From contig JAHBMJ010001743.1 of the NCBI GenBank assembly GCA_018398765.1, forward strand, positions 1 to 26,088: DNA of 26,088 nucleotides. The letters run 5' to 3'. Each line of letters opens with the position of its first letter. Position 1 is the first letter of the stretch. This stretch comes from Chromera velia. Lineage: Eukaryota > Sar > Chromeraceae. The translations under genes and the position numbers were made by a program. The notes under the pieces were generated by a model. It was not told the DNA's origin, did no database searches, and saw only the letters and a list, made by a program, of their open reading frames with translations. This document shows positions 1 to 9,225 of this stretch, one piece after another.

Positions 1-13
1 GGGGGGGATCTGA

Positions 14-3000
14 GGAAGGTGGTTGCAGGCAGCGATCGCCTACACGGAGAGGATGAAGGGGGGAGAGGGGCTCTCAGGAAAGGGGGAGGGTGGAGGTGCC
101 CTTTTGGAGATGGAGGAGGGACGTGGGGGACAAAGTGTTCCCCCTGTCGTCTTCCATGTCCCCCCTGAGTGTCGACAGGGTGGGGGTGTAGGGCAAGTCC
201 GCTTTGTGATGGGTGAGCATATTCAGGGCAGAGGAAAGATATGGTACGATCAAAGGTCTGAGGATGCAGAACCCTTTGAGGAATACGGAGTTGTGCATGG
301 GGGGGCAGAGGAGGAGGCAGACGGGGAAGAGAAGGACAAGGAAGAGGAGGAGGAAGAAATTATAACGGGGATTGTTTTCGATAAAAATAAGAATCGATGG
401 GAGAGTTTCCTCGTTCTCCCCGCTCCTGATGAGGACAAAGATGGCCCTCTCCGTGAGGTGAACATTTTCTATGACGTATCCTCTTATGGCCACGACGAGG
501 CTAAAGAGAGGGCACTTCAGTGTCGGGCAGAGATGGAAAGACTCAGGGACAGATGCCTTATTTTTGATCCGAAAATTATCCGACGAATTGCCCTCGAGAA
601 ATTTCCCCCCCGTCCTCCAAAGCGTAAGGGGGGCGGCAAGAAGAAGCAAGGGCAACAGCGCCCTGCTGAGTACCCTGCAGTCGCTGCCGCAGCTGCAGCT
701 GGCGTCCCTCAAGATAGGTCTCAGGAGCCGGTGAATGGTCCTGCCGGTCCGGCAGAGCCTCTGCAGGAGGAGGAGGAGGAACAGAAGGAAGGGGGGGAGA
801 AGGACGTGCGGACAGGCATGGGCTCAGACACAGAAAAGAAAGCAAAGAGAGACAGTCCGGAAGAAAAGAAAACGGAGAAGCCCCACACCCGTATCTGCAG
901 AGAGTTGATGTCGCTGTTTGGCTTTAACAAAGGTCCAGTCGAGAAGCCTGAGGCAATTGAAAAGAATGCTTCACAGGCTGCTGCTGTGCGGTCATCCCGC
1001 CGCGCCTCTTCCGCGTCCCCCTGTCCCCCACCTTCAGGCCCCCTCCCAAAGAAAAAGGAGGGAGCACCTCCTGCCAAACAATCTCCTCACCCTCCATCTT
1101 CAGCATCCGTACAAAAGAAGCAGAAGAAAAAGGACGGAGCTCCATCTGGCCGTCTCCCAAGAGAGTTGCTCAGTCTGATTGACACCTCGACCCACGCTCA
1201 GAGGAGGGCCGCAGCGTCTGTTCCCCCCATTTCTGCACGCTTGTCCGATGGGGCTGCTGCCGCGGCAGCCAGGGACGGTAAGCGAGATAGTGGGGTGGAG
1301 GGAGTGAGTTGGGATCAGAAAGGATCCCGATGGATCGCGAAGGGTCGTCTTGATGGTCGTGTCACCTTGGAGAAGTTCCCTGTGTCTGTCCACGGAGAGA
1401 CTGGGGTTCTGCAAGCAGCGATTGCATTCAGAGAGATGATGGTGGGGGAAGAAGAGAAGATGCATAGCCGCAGCAGCAGCGTGAAAAGGGATGAGGAAGA
1501 TGAGGGAGACAATGAAGGGGCAGAGAATGAGGAGGAGGAAGAGGAAGAGGAAGAGAGAGGGGGGTTGACGGGAGACAGAGAGAGTGGTGTGACTGGTGTC
1601 TTCTGGGTAGGCAGGGAACACAGGAGGTGGGTGGCGAACATCGGAATGAAAGGTCGGCAGGTGTACATGTATTTCCCTGTCTTGACGCACGGAGACAAAG
1701 AGGCCTTAAAGAAGGCAAAGGAGTGTCGAGCAGAGATGGTCAGATTGAGAGACAACGGATGCACAGATCCCGAGGAGATGCAACAAGAGATCCGTCGGCG
1801 GTTCCCTGTCAATTCAGGGGCCCAAGAAGGCGGGGGGGTTGAGGAAGAAGAAGAGGAAGAGGAAGAATCAGAGGAAGAGGAAGAAGGGGGAGAGACAGAG
1901 GAAGACCGCATAGGAGGAATTCGAGAGAGTGGTGTGACAGGTGTCTACTGGGTAGGCAGTCATCACATTGCTTGGGTCGCTGAGATCCGGACTCAAAACC
2001 GACCGATGCGGATTCAGTTCCCTGTCAAGACCCACGGAGAGAGAGTCGCTTTGCAGAAGGCGAAGGAGTGTCGAGCAGAGATGCTCAGATTGAAAGAGAA
2101 CGGATTGACAGATCCCGAAAAGATGCGACAAGAGCTCCGTCGGAAGTTCCCCCTAGGGCCTGTAGAGGTGGGGGGGGGTGAGGAAGAAGAAGAAGAGAGT
2201 GAACAGGAAGAAGAGGGGGAGGAAGAGAGTGGCAGCTTGGCTGGAAATCAGGAGAGTGGTGTGAGAGGTGTCCGCTGGGTAGGAGGCAGACACCGGGCGT
2301 GGAAAGCCGAGATCAGGGTCCAAAATCGCCCGATGTCGCTTCAGTTTCCCATCTCGACTCATGGAGATAAAGAGGCCCTCCAGAAGGCAAAAGAGTGCCG
2401 GGAAGAGATGGAGAGATTGAAAGGGATGGGGTGGACCGATCGTGAAAAGGTACGACAAGAGCTTCGTCGCAAGTTCCCCCTCAATTCAGTGTCTGCAGAA
2501 GAGGGGGGGAGTGAGGATAGAGGAGACGAAGAGGATGATGAGCCTGTTGGCGTTTTTTGGGATTGCCAAAATGCCTGTTGGGCGGCTCACATCCGCATTC
2601 GCGGGGGCCAGCCAAAACTGAGCTTCCCTGTGAAGACGTATGGGAAAGATGGAGCTCTCAAGAAGGCGAAGGAGTGTCGTAGAGAAATGGAGAAAATGAA
2701 AGAGGAAGGGTGGACCGACCTCGTTTCTTTTCGACGAGAGCTCCGTCGGAAGTTCCCTGCGGCTTCAGGGACAGTAGATGGGGGCCGGAGAGAGGAGAAA
2801 GAAGAGGAGGAGAGGGAGAGAGAGAGTGGAATGAAAGGTGTCTACTGGGTAGGCAGCAGTCAAAGAATGTGGATAGCAGAGATCAGGATTCTGAACAGCA
2901 CAGTAGCCATTCAGTTCCCTTTGTTGTCGTACGGGGGGGACAGAAGAGCCCTCCAGAAGGCAAAAGAGTGCCGAACTGAGATGCACAGGTTGAGAGAGAA

Positions 3001-4585
3001 GGGAATGACTGCCTGTGAGGCAATTCGAAAACGCCTGCGTCGGAAGTTTGGTCAAATTTCTAAGTCTTCACAGAAAGATGAGAAAGCAGGGATGAGGGGG
3101 GTCAAGTGGGACTGTCACCATGCGTGTTGGGTAGCCCGGGTTCGGTTCCTCGGTGTGCAGCCAAAACTCTCGTTTCCTATCAAGACGCATGGTGAAAATG
3201 GTGCTCTGCAGAAGGCGAAGGAGTGTCGGGCAGAGATGGAGAAACAAATGAAAAGAAAGAAATGGAAAAACGCAGATGAATTTCGCGAGGCGATCCGTCG
3301 AAAGTTTTCGGTCGGAGTCGAATCAGGTCCTCGAGATGATGGGGGAGGCAGAGAGAGTCCCTCTGAGAAGAAGAAAAAGGGAGGGCTCAACGTCGGCTCC
3401 CAGCAGCGGCAAAAAAGGTCCGAGGTGCCACTGGCGAAGGGGGAGAGGAATTTGAAGCGATTGAAAGCGAAATTCAAGAATGCGCCTGCCGTCTCGCAGT
3501 TTTCCTCCTCTTCCGTCGTTGGCGTAAAGTGGGACAAAAGGAACCAAGCGTGGGAGGCAGTTGCAGGCAAAAACGATCAAAAAAGCCGCCGTTCGGGTCG
3601 GAGGCTGAAGATCCAGTTTCTCGTGTCGAGATTCGGGGAGAAGGAAGCGCTTGAGAGAGCGATGGCGTGCAGGATGGAGATGGAGAGGGGGGAGAGGGAT
3701 TTGGAGCGATTGAAAGAGAAATTCAAGAATGCGCCTGCCATTTCACAGTCTTCCTCGTCTTCCGCGTGCGCATCTATGGGAAGTCAGCAGAAAGGGAAAG
3801 GGAAGGGAGGGTTGCAGGGGGGTGCGTCTGCTTGCGCTCGGAAGAGACAGGTGGGAGAAGCATCCGATTCCGTCTGTGCACTTCCAGACCCAAAACGCAA
3901 AAAGCCTTCGAAGAGACAGGAGGGGAAAACGGATTCAGACAGTTCCGTTGTCTCCTCTCCTGCGAGGGGGCGTCTGCCGCTTTCGTCGGGTCCGTCTGCT
4001 TCTCTCTCTCGAGTCGCCCTTCCGAGGGGGGCATCCACAGCGGGGCAAAGCAGCAGCCTGTGCACCCTCAAGAGGCGCCTTGCCGCTCCGTTCCTCTCCG
4101 TCGAGAATCGACCGGGGAAAGAGAGGAGCAGTGCGACTTCAAGCCTTTTCGGTGCACTCAAAGCAGAAGAAGGAGAAGATGCGGATGCGCAGAGGGGCGG
4201 CGGTGCAAAGAGAAGAAAAATCCAGGCTCCAGCCACGGGTGAGGAAGAAGATGGGGAAGCCATGGGAGATGGGGGAGATGACCCGATTGCCTTTCCCTCT
4301 TCCTCTTCTTCTTCTTCTTCCTCTTCGTGTTCCTCCTCTTCCTCCGAAAGTGCTTCACGCCCCTTGCTTGAGGGAGGAGCAGGGACAGGAGAAGCGGGCC
4401 TCGAGCAGATGGGGGTTGAGGGAGGAAGTGAGGAGGCAGAGGGAGGGAGATCTCACGGGGAGGCTGTGCAGAAGGCTCGAGATCCGGAGGCGGAGAAGGC
4501 CCTGATCGCTTACGCGGAGAAGAACAGGAAGCCTCTGATGTCCGTCTGCGTGCCTCCCTGCATGTGTGGCTGTGTGTTTGTTTGA
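14..4585 (+). CDS. Multi-AP2-domain (ApiAP2-like) DNA-binding protein, 5' partial
   Basis: Probable nuclear sequence-specific DNA-binding protein. Seen: one uninterrupted frame of about 1,520 codons. AP2-like cores with pattern GVxGVxW...W.A.I...FP...G...AL..AK.CR.EM lie at about 365-607 (divergent), 1285-1443, 1580-1808, 1924-2152, 2252-2479, 2540-2758, 2822-3050, 3083-3309 and 3510-3736. Linkers are Glu/Gly-rich. A Lys/Arg-rich stretch near 620-655 could be a nuclear localisation signal. The C-terminal third is low complexity, with a poly-Ser run near 4300-4350. Known: AP2 domains are the main DNA-binding fold of apicomplexan transcription regulators, usually one to a few per protein. The first in-frame ATG is at 53, but the residues just before it (LQAAIAY, from TTG 23) match the end of the AP2 copy at 1285, so coding probably continues upstream through an intron or beyond the window; a TGA lies at 11-13. 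The last codons (from about 4540) look low-quality and may be read-through into an intron. The function assignment is firm; both ends are not. Confidence 0.85.
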   Translation, partial: GRWLQAAIAYTERMKGGEGLSGKGEGGGALLEMEEGRGGQSVPPVVFHVPPECRQGGGVGQVRFVMGEHIQGRGKIWYDQRSEDAEPFEEYGVVHGGAEEEADGEEKDKEEEEEEIITGIVFDKNKNRWESFLVLPAPDEDKDGPLREVNIFYDVSSYGHDEAKERALQCRAEMERLRDRCLIFDPKIIRRIALEKFPPRPPKRKGGGKKKQGQQRPAEYPAVAAAAAAGVPQDRSQEPVNGPAGPAEPLQEEEEEQKEGGEKDVRTGMGSDTEKKAKRDSPEEKKTEKPHTRICRELMSLFGFNKGPVEKPEAIEKNASQAAAVRSSRRASSASPCPPPSGPLPKKKEGAPPAKQSPHPPSSASVQKKQKKKDGAPSGRLPRELLSLIDTSTHAQRRAAASVPPISARLSDGAAAAAARDGKRDSGVEGVSWDQKGSRWIAKGRLDGRVTLEKFPVSVHGETGVLQAAIAFREMMVGEEEKMHSRSSSVKRDEEDEGDNEGAENEEEEEEEEERGGLTGDRESGVTGVFWVGREHRRWVANIGMKGRQVYMYFPVLTHGDKEALKKAKECRAEMVRLRDNGCTDPEEMQQEIRRRFPVNSGAQEGGGVEEEEEEEEESEEEEEGGETEEDRIGGIRESGVTGVYWVGSHHIAWVAEIRTQNRPMRIQFPVKTHGERVALQKAKECRAEMLRLKENGLTDPEKMRQELRRKFPLGPVEVGGGEEEEEESEQEEEGEEESGSLAGNQESGVRGVRWVGGRHRAWKAEIRVQNRPMSLQFPISTHGDKEALQKAKECREEMERLKGMGWTDREKVRQELRRKFPLNSVSAEEGGSEDRGDEEDDEPVGVFWDCQNACWAAHIRIRGGQPKLSFPVKTYGKDGALKKAKECRREMEKMKEEGWTDLVSFRRELRRKFPAASGTVDGGRREEKEEEERERESGMKGVYWVGSSQRMWIAEIRILNSTVAIQFPLLSYGGDRRALQKAKECRTEMHRLREKGMTACEAIRKRLRRKFGQISKSSQKDEKAGMRGVKWDCHHACWVARVRFLGVQPKLSFPIKTHGENGALQKAKECRAEMEKQMKRKKWKNADEFREAIRRKFSVGVESGPRDDGGGRESPSEKKKKGGLNVGSQQRQKRSEVPLAKGERNLKRLKAKFKNAPAVSQFSSSSVVGVKWDKRNQAWEAVAGKNDQKSRRSGRRLKIQFLVSRFGEKEALERAMACRMEMERGERDLERLKEKFKNAPAISQSSSSSACASMGSQQKGKGKGGLQGGASACARKRQVGEASDSVCALPDPKRKKPSKRQEGKTDSDSSVVSSPARGRLPLSSGPSASLSRVALPRGASTAGQSSSLCTLKRRLAAPFLSVENRPGKERSSATSSLFGALKAEEGEDADAQRGGGAKRRKIQAPATGEEEDGEAMGDGGDDPIAFPSSSSSSSSSSCSSSSSESASRPLLEGGAGTGEAGLEQMGVEGGSEEAEGGRSHGEAVQKARDPEAEKALIAYAEKNRKPLMSVCVPPCMCGCVFV
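1580..3736 (+). repeat. Array of seven AP2 repeat units with shared C-terminal extension
   Basis: Seven successive AP2 units start at about 1580, 1924, 2252, 2540, 2822, 3083 and 3510. The first six share not only the AP2 core but also a following segment of about 30 residues ending in (L/I)RR(K/R)F(P/G/S), often with TDPE before it. Spacing varies from 261 to 427 nt because the acidic linkers differ in length. The divergent first domain (365-607) also ends with a version of this extension, with KFPP at its end. Near the 3' end a shorter module (KRLKAKFKNAPA at about 3448-3520 and ERLKEKFKNAPA at about 3691-3768) is duplicated at a 243-nt offset around the last AP2 core. The array appears to have grown by internal tandem duplication. 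Confidence 0.85.
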
Positions 4586-5273
4586 ATGAAGTGCCTGCTA
4601 GCAACCATCTTCGCATGGTCAATGAGGAGCTTTGTTTTCTGCTCCATCCAACCGCGAATCAATTGATCTCTCGAGAAATGCATCGATTAGAGCCGTCTGC
4701 ATGCGTCTCTTCCCATTCTGTCTCTGTTTCTCTAAGTTGTTTTGCCTTTTCTCTAATTCGACATGCTTGAGTGAGTGGTATGCGTCCTCAGGAGCATTCG
4801 TAAACACGGATAGATCCCAGTAGATCTAGTAATCTTCCACCCCCAAACATCCACACCCATATCTTCGCATTCTTCTACGAAGGCTCTTGCTTCTTTATAT
4901 GGCCCCTGGATGCCCCCCTTCCTCCCTTGCTTCCTTCAGGGCCCTTCTGAATCCCAACCGGCTTCCAGGGACGTACACGGACAAGAAGACCGCGAGGGAC
5001 AACAGGGCAAACAGACGTCAGTCAGTCAGTCAGTGCATGCAGTCGTGCCCTCACCCAGGAAGGAAGGAAAGAAGGAAGGAGGGCTAGTCAGTCCGTCAAT
5101 GAGGCAAGTGGGCACTCTACTTTTATCCCTGAGGAAGGGAAAAAGATAAAGGGGAGTTCAATGGAGACCGTGTGCAGAGAAACAGAAGTTCCTTCCTTTC
5201 CCGATGCAGTCGGTCAGTCAGAATTCCTCAATTCATCTCTCTCTCGGTCTCTTTTGCCAATCGTTCTCTGCGT
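4586..5273. other. Intergenic or 5' region of the SET gene, no gene recognised
   Basis: No convincing coding sequence on either strand. It holds a short (GTCA)n run around 5020-5036 and GGAA-rich tracts. From about 5230 the sequence becomes pyrimidine-rich and ends in CTGCAG at 5281-5286, which could be a splice acceptor for an additional upstream exon of the SET gene. Confidence 0.5.
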
Positions 5274-6077
5274 ATGTCTCCTGCAGTCGCTCGCGCGAGG
5301 GCCGCGAGTGAGTTCACCACCGTGACTGCAAAGACGACTCGATACCTTAAGGCGAGGTGGTGCACCCCGGTAATTTTGTCCGGCAAGGCGGTGGCTGTCA
5401 TTGGAGACGGAGTGACTGTCGACACGTTGGTCTCTCTCTCTCTGCCTTTCTTCCCGGTCCTTTCCTTCTTGCTTTCTTTCCTTCCTTGCTTGGTTGCCTT
5501 TATCTTTCTTTCTTTTGTTCTTTCTTTCTTTCTTTCTTTCTCTTTCTTTCTTTCTTTCTTTCTCTTTCTTTCTTTCTTTTCTTTCTTTCTTTCTTTCTTT
5601 CTTTCTCTCCTTCCTTCCTTCCTTCCTTCTTTCTTTCCTTCCTTCCTTCTTTCCTTCCTTCTTTCTTTCTTTCTTTTCTTTTCTTTCTTTCTTTCTTTCG
5701 TTCTTTCTTTTCTTTCTTTCTTTCTTTCTTTCTTTTCTTTCTTTCTTTCTTTTCTTTTCTTTCTTTCTTTCTTTCTTTCTTTCTCTCTTTCTTCCTTCCT
5801 TCCTTCCTTCCTTTCTTTCTTTCTTTCTTTCTTTCTTTTCTTCTTTCTTTCTTTCTTTCTTTCTTTCTTTTCTTTCTTTCTTTCTTTTCTTTCTTTCTTT
5901 CTTTTCTTTTCTTTCTTTCTTTCTTTTCTTTTCTTTTCTTTCTTTCTTTCTTTCTCTTTCTTTTTTGCTCGCTCGCTTGCTTGCTGAGTGATGACTGTAT
6001 GATCAATGAAAGTGTGTCAGAAGCTCGGAAGGACCTGTGTAGACGGGTGGCTGTCTGAAAACCGACCTGTTTGTTTG

Positions 6078-6113
<36 letters not shown>

Positions 6114-8293
6114 CCTGTGAAGGCTGTTGACTACGTCTCCTTTTTTCTTCCGGCGCTTCTTGTCTTTCTGCTTATGTCTCTGTGCACAGTCCTTGATTCT
6201 TTCCTTTTACCCTTCCCATCCGCCCATCCCTTTCAGGTCGATGCTCGGCCGCGTTGCGGGCAGTGGCCTCTTTGCTACAAAGTGGGTGGGGGAGGTGCTT
6301 TTCTTTGGCGTGGAGACGGGGGGGGCGGCCTTGTGTTGAGAGGGTCGGGTGGCCTTGTGTTGAAATTTCCATTGAGAGAGGACTCCCCTTCTGTCTCTTC
6401 TGCCTTTAGCTCTCTGTTTACTTTTTTCTCTGCCTGGATGAGTTTGTCCTTTCAGGCGGTTCTTTCCATATCCGTCTTTTGTTGTTTCTATTTCCCCCTG
6501 CATCATGTCATTGAATTCCTCCCCCCTCTCTCCATCCATCCATCAATCCCTCTGTTTGCTTGCGCTTTTGTCTCTCTCTGTCTCTCTGTCTGCAGGGCAT
6601 TTGAGGAAGGGGACATAGTGACTGAGTTTGTCGGTTACCTGCTTGACCGCGAGACGGCGATGAGGCAGAAGGAGAAGGGCACGCACTCCCACATCATGAC
6701 ACTCGTCAAGAACCACAGCTACCTGATGTGCCTGGTCGGTCGGTCAGTCGGCTTCCTTGCAGGCAGTGGGGGGGCATCAATAAGCTTCTCAGCTTGCGCT
6801 GGCTCTGTTCTCTTTACAGCGCCTCAAAGCCTGCAGGAGGGTTTTAGTTCCAGTGCTCCAAGACATTCGTTCCGGTGGAAAGCATTCATTCGCTCTGTGT
6901 CGGTTGAGCAAAACGTATTGTTTCGTTCGACCCATGAATATTAGATTAGTTAATTGTGCTTCTCCACTTGGACCCCATGCACCTTCCTGCAGAAGGACGT
7001 TGTGGCCGGGCTGGGGGGCGCGCATTTCGCGAACGACGGCACCGTCTCCAAGAACGGCAAGCCGGCCCCTGGGGTGAACGCGAAGAATTTCTGGTACTTC
7101 GACAAGGACATGGTCAGTTCATGCATCCATGTGCGTCAGAATGGTGGATGTGCGTTCGACTGGTGCACAGAAAAAGAGAAAGAGAAACAGAAAGAGAGAA
7201 AGAGGGATCCAATAATGAAATCCGAATAGTTATGGGTTTTTGATTGGTGCATCTCCATTTTGGGCGACAGTTCTTCGGGGAAACAATCAGCTGTTGATAC
7301 ATTGGTACGCGGTCTGAGAGACGGAATAGGGGCTCTTGCAGTAGACTACGCTTCAAGACTCTCATGCAGAATTAAGGAGAAGGTCCCAGGGCAGGGCCTT
7401 GCAAGCTGGGATGGAAAATTCAAAGGAAGAAGGAAGGAAAGAAAGGGACCGATCGACTTGGTGGGTGTACGCAGAATGGAGATGCGTGCAGATTTTCTTT
7501 CAGTTTTACTTCATTTGCCTCCTCGGAGACTGCCGGAAAGAAGAAAGAGAAAAGTGATCGATGCAGTCTCTCCTCTCCTCCTCAGTTCGGAGCTGAGGCA
7601 GGAACAGAAAAACGATCTCAATGTCCTCGGTGTTGCTGACGTGTAAGCGCTCTCCGTTGTTCCTGTTTTTGTCTGTAGGGAGTAAGAGAGAGAGACCGTA
7701 ATGGTCTGTGTGCTTTCGTCGTTCTGTCTGTCTGCGTGCCTTCCTGCAGGCGTGCACACGGGTCTTCTTGAAGGCCACGAAGAGGATTGAGATCGGACAG
7801 GAGATTTTCATCTCGTCAGTCAGTCTTCCTGTCAATCAATCAATCCAGTCTCTCTGTCTCTTTTCTTCATGTGGGCATGCGAAAGTGGCGAAATGAGAAC
7901 TTGTTTTCGTCTCGTCAGTCACACTTGCAGTGCGCTTTGGTTCTTCTGCAGCAGGGCCCTTGGATGTATTATTTAATTTCTCCTTTTTCTTTCAAGCAGA
8001 GAGAGAGGACGCCATGACATCCAATTGGTCCCTGCCCACCACACCCACGCACCCTCTTTGACAATTCCGCTTCATCGGTCTGCGTCTTCGACCAAAAAAT
8101 ACAAGCACACCCGACCGGGAGTTCAAACAGACAGACAGAGAGACAGATAGACGGTCTTTCGTTCGATCCTTCCGTGCTTTATTCAGATTCTCTTCTTCTT
8201 CTCCGCTTTGCCTCCTCCCCTTTGCCTTAATTCACTTCACTGGGCACATTCGGAATGGATGCATGCAGGTATGGGGAGGTGTACTGGAGGTGA
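5274..8293 (+). CDS. SET-domain protein lysine methyltransferase, six-exon gene
   Basis: Predicted protein N-methyltransferase that would use S-adenosylmethionine; histones are the usual but unproven substrates. Proposed exons: 5274-5356, 6237-6281, 6596-6734, 6993-7112, 7750-7814 and 8269-8293 (TGA 8291-8293). All introns are GT-AG, phases agree, and the sum is 158 residues. Motifs in order: GSGLFATK (36-43), GDIVTEFVG (48-56), GGAHFANDG (97-105) with NAK (118-120), VFLKATKRIEIGQEIFISYG (134-153), then YW (156-157) and the stop. This is essentially a bare SET domain with no pre-SET or post-SET cysteines. The usual RFxNHxCxPN is replaced by an AND...NAK variant, a form I associate with some other SET proteins. 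Exon 1 is the weakest part: its donor (GTGGTG at 5357) was chosen because it keeps phase and yields a SET-like N-terminus, and an upstream exon joined at 5286 is possible. Exons 2-6 are strongly supported. Confidence 0.85.
5500..5966 (+). repeat. (CTTT)n / (CCTT)n homopyrimidine microsatellite in SET intron 1
   Basis: Almost 470 nt composed nearly only of C and T on the + strand, in CTTT, CTTTT and CCTT units. Looser pyrimidine-rich sequence extends back to about 5430. It lies inside the intron between exons 5274-5356 and 6237-6281. Long homopurine-homopyrimidine tracts can form triplex (H-DNA) structures; that is general knowledge, not shown here. It produces long Ser/Phe/Leu and Lys/Glu/Arg open frames that are artefacts. 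Confidence 0.97.
6081..6112 (+). repeat. (CT)n microsatellite
   Basis: About 15 CT dinucleotides followed by TTTCC, within SET intron 1. It lies about 125 nt upstream of the exon 2 acceptor at 6236. Confidence 0.95.
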
Positions 8294-9225
8294 GGTGAGG
8301 TGACCTCTCATTTTTGTCTTGATGGACGGTGGATGGATGAACGTGCTGTGGGCAGAGGAAAGTCGAGCATTCCTCCATGGTATGAGAGGAAGTGTCAGGC
8401 GAATTTTTGAGGAGGAACTTGATGGTTCTTGTGGTCGAAAGGGACTCGAGGAAGAGAGAGAAGACAACTTCCTTTCTTTTTTCTCGTTCTGCGGAGAGCG
8501 GGAAGCGACCCGAAGTCGCGGGAGCCGAGTGGACAGAGAGGATCGAGAAACCCTTTATTAGGGCCTCTAATATTTAATACTTGGTGTGCACAGTAGTGCA
8601 CAGGAATGTGTATGTATGGCATATCGATCGATACGATTCATGCGAAGAAAAACTATTGAATAATTCCGTGCGGATGTATAAAAGAACTTCATAGAAACGA
8701 CCAGTGGGCTTAAATTCCACCTATGAGACAGATAATCATATGAATATCATGCATGATAATCATTATATGACATGATTATAGAGTGGGCCTGGCGTAAACG
8801 ACGATGTGTAGGGCGATATTTCGGTTTTTTTTTATATGGTAGCGCACACTTTTCTTTTTATTAGATTATGATAGTGATATTGATTTTAATAGTGATGCTT
8901 TAGAGTATTATGGACATTATAAAGTTATTATTTTGTTGGGTTTTGTTAGGTTTTGTTTTATAGAGGCCGCCCCCGCAAATGACAATACGGGGATAAGACT
9001 AGTTACTAAAGACACTGAACATGGATCTAGAGAAAAATAGCTAAGTTATTGTAAGCTTTTGATTACTTTTGATTTTATAGGTTAGGTTCAATAGTAGGTT
9101 GTCCGGGCTTGTACAGCCGCCATGCATGTACCCTTCCTAGCCATAAAATTTGGACCCAAATTATACCGCGCGAGCGAGTCCCGGCCCCGATATATGCATG
9201 CACGTTGCTTCGGCTTTTGCATGTC
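8294..9225. other. Intergenic DNA, AT-rich in 8560-9080
   Basis: No gene recognised on either strand. 8294-8560 is GA-rich. From about 8560 composition shifts strongly to AT, with a 14-nt perfect palindrome (TATCATGCATGATA) at 8745-8758. This sits between an inverted pair ATAATCAT (8732-8739) and ATGATTAT (8772-8779). The AT-rich block ends near the first satellite unit. It may be spacer or a decayed element. Confidence 0.55.

Noticed and set aside
74-2458. Several long - strand frames opposite the AP2 gene
   Set aside because: Ser/Pro/Leu-rich shadows of the Glu-rich coding strand; no motifs, while the + strand shows repeated AP2 domains.
4632-5149. Small frames between the AP2 and SET genes
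   Set aside because: Short, without motifs, and overlapping frames on both strands are equally open.
5172-6058. Long + strand frames rich in Ser, Phe and Leu, and a Lys/Arg/Glu-rich - strand frame (5500-6006)
   Set aside because: They are translations of the (CTTT)n microsatellite in three frames and on both strands.
7260-7646. 128-codon + strand frame inside SET intron 4
   Set aside because: No recognisable motif, and it lies between two well-supported SET exons that join in phase.
8150-8180. GTTCGATCC resembling a tRNA B box
   Set aside because: No A box at suitable distance and no cloverleaf can be drawn.
1-8293. AP2 and SET genes as a functional pair or operon
   Set aside because: Eukaryotic genes with introns and separate ends; adjacency alone does not show a link.
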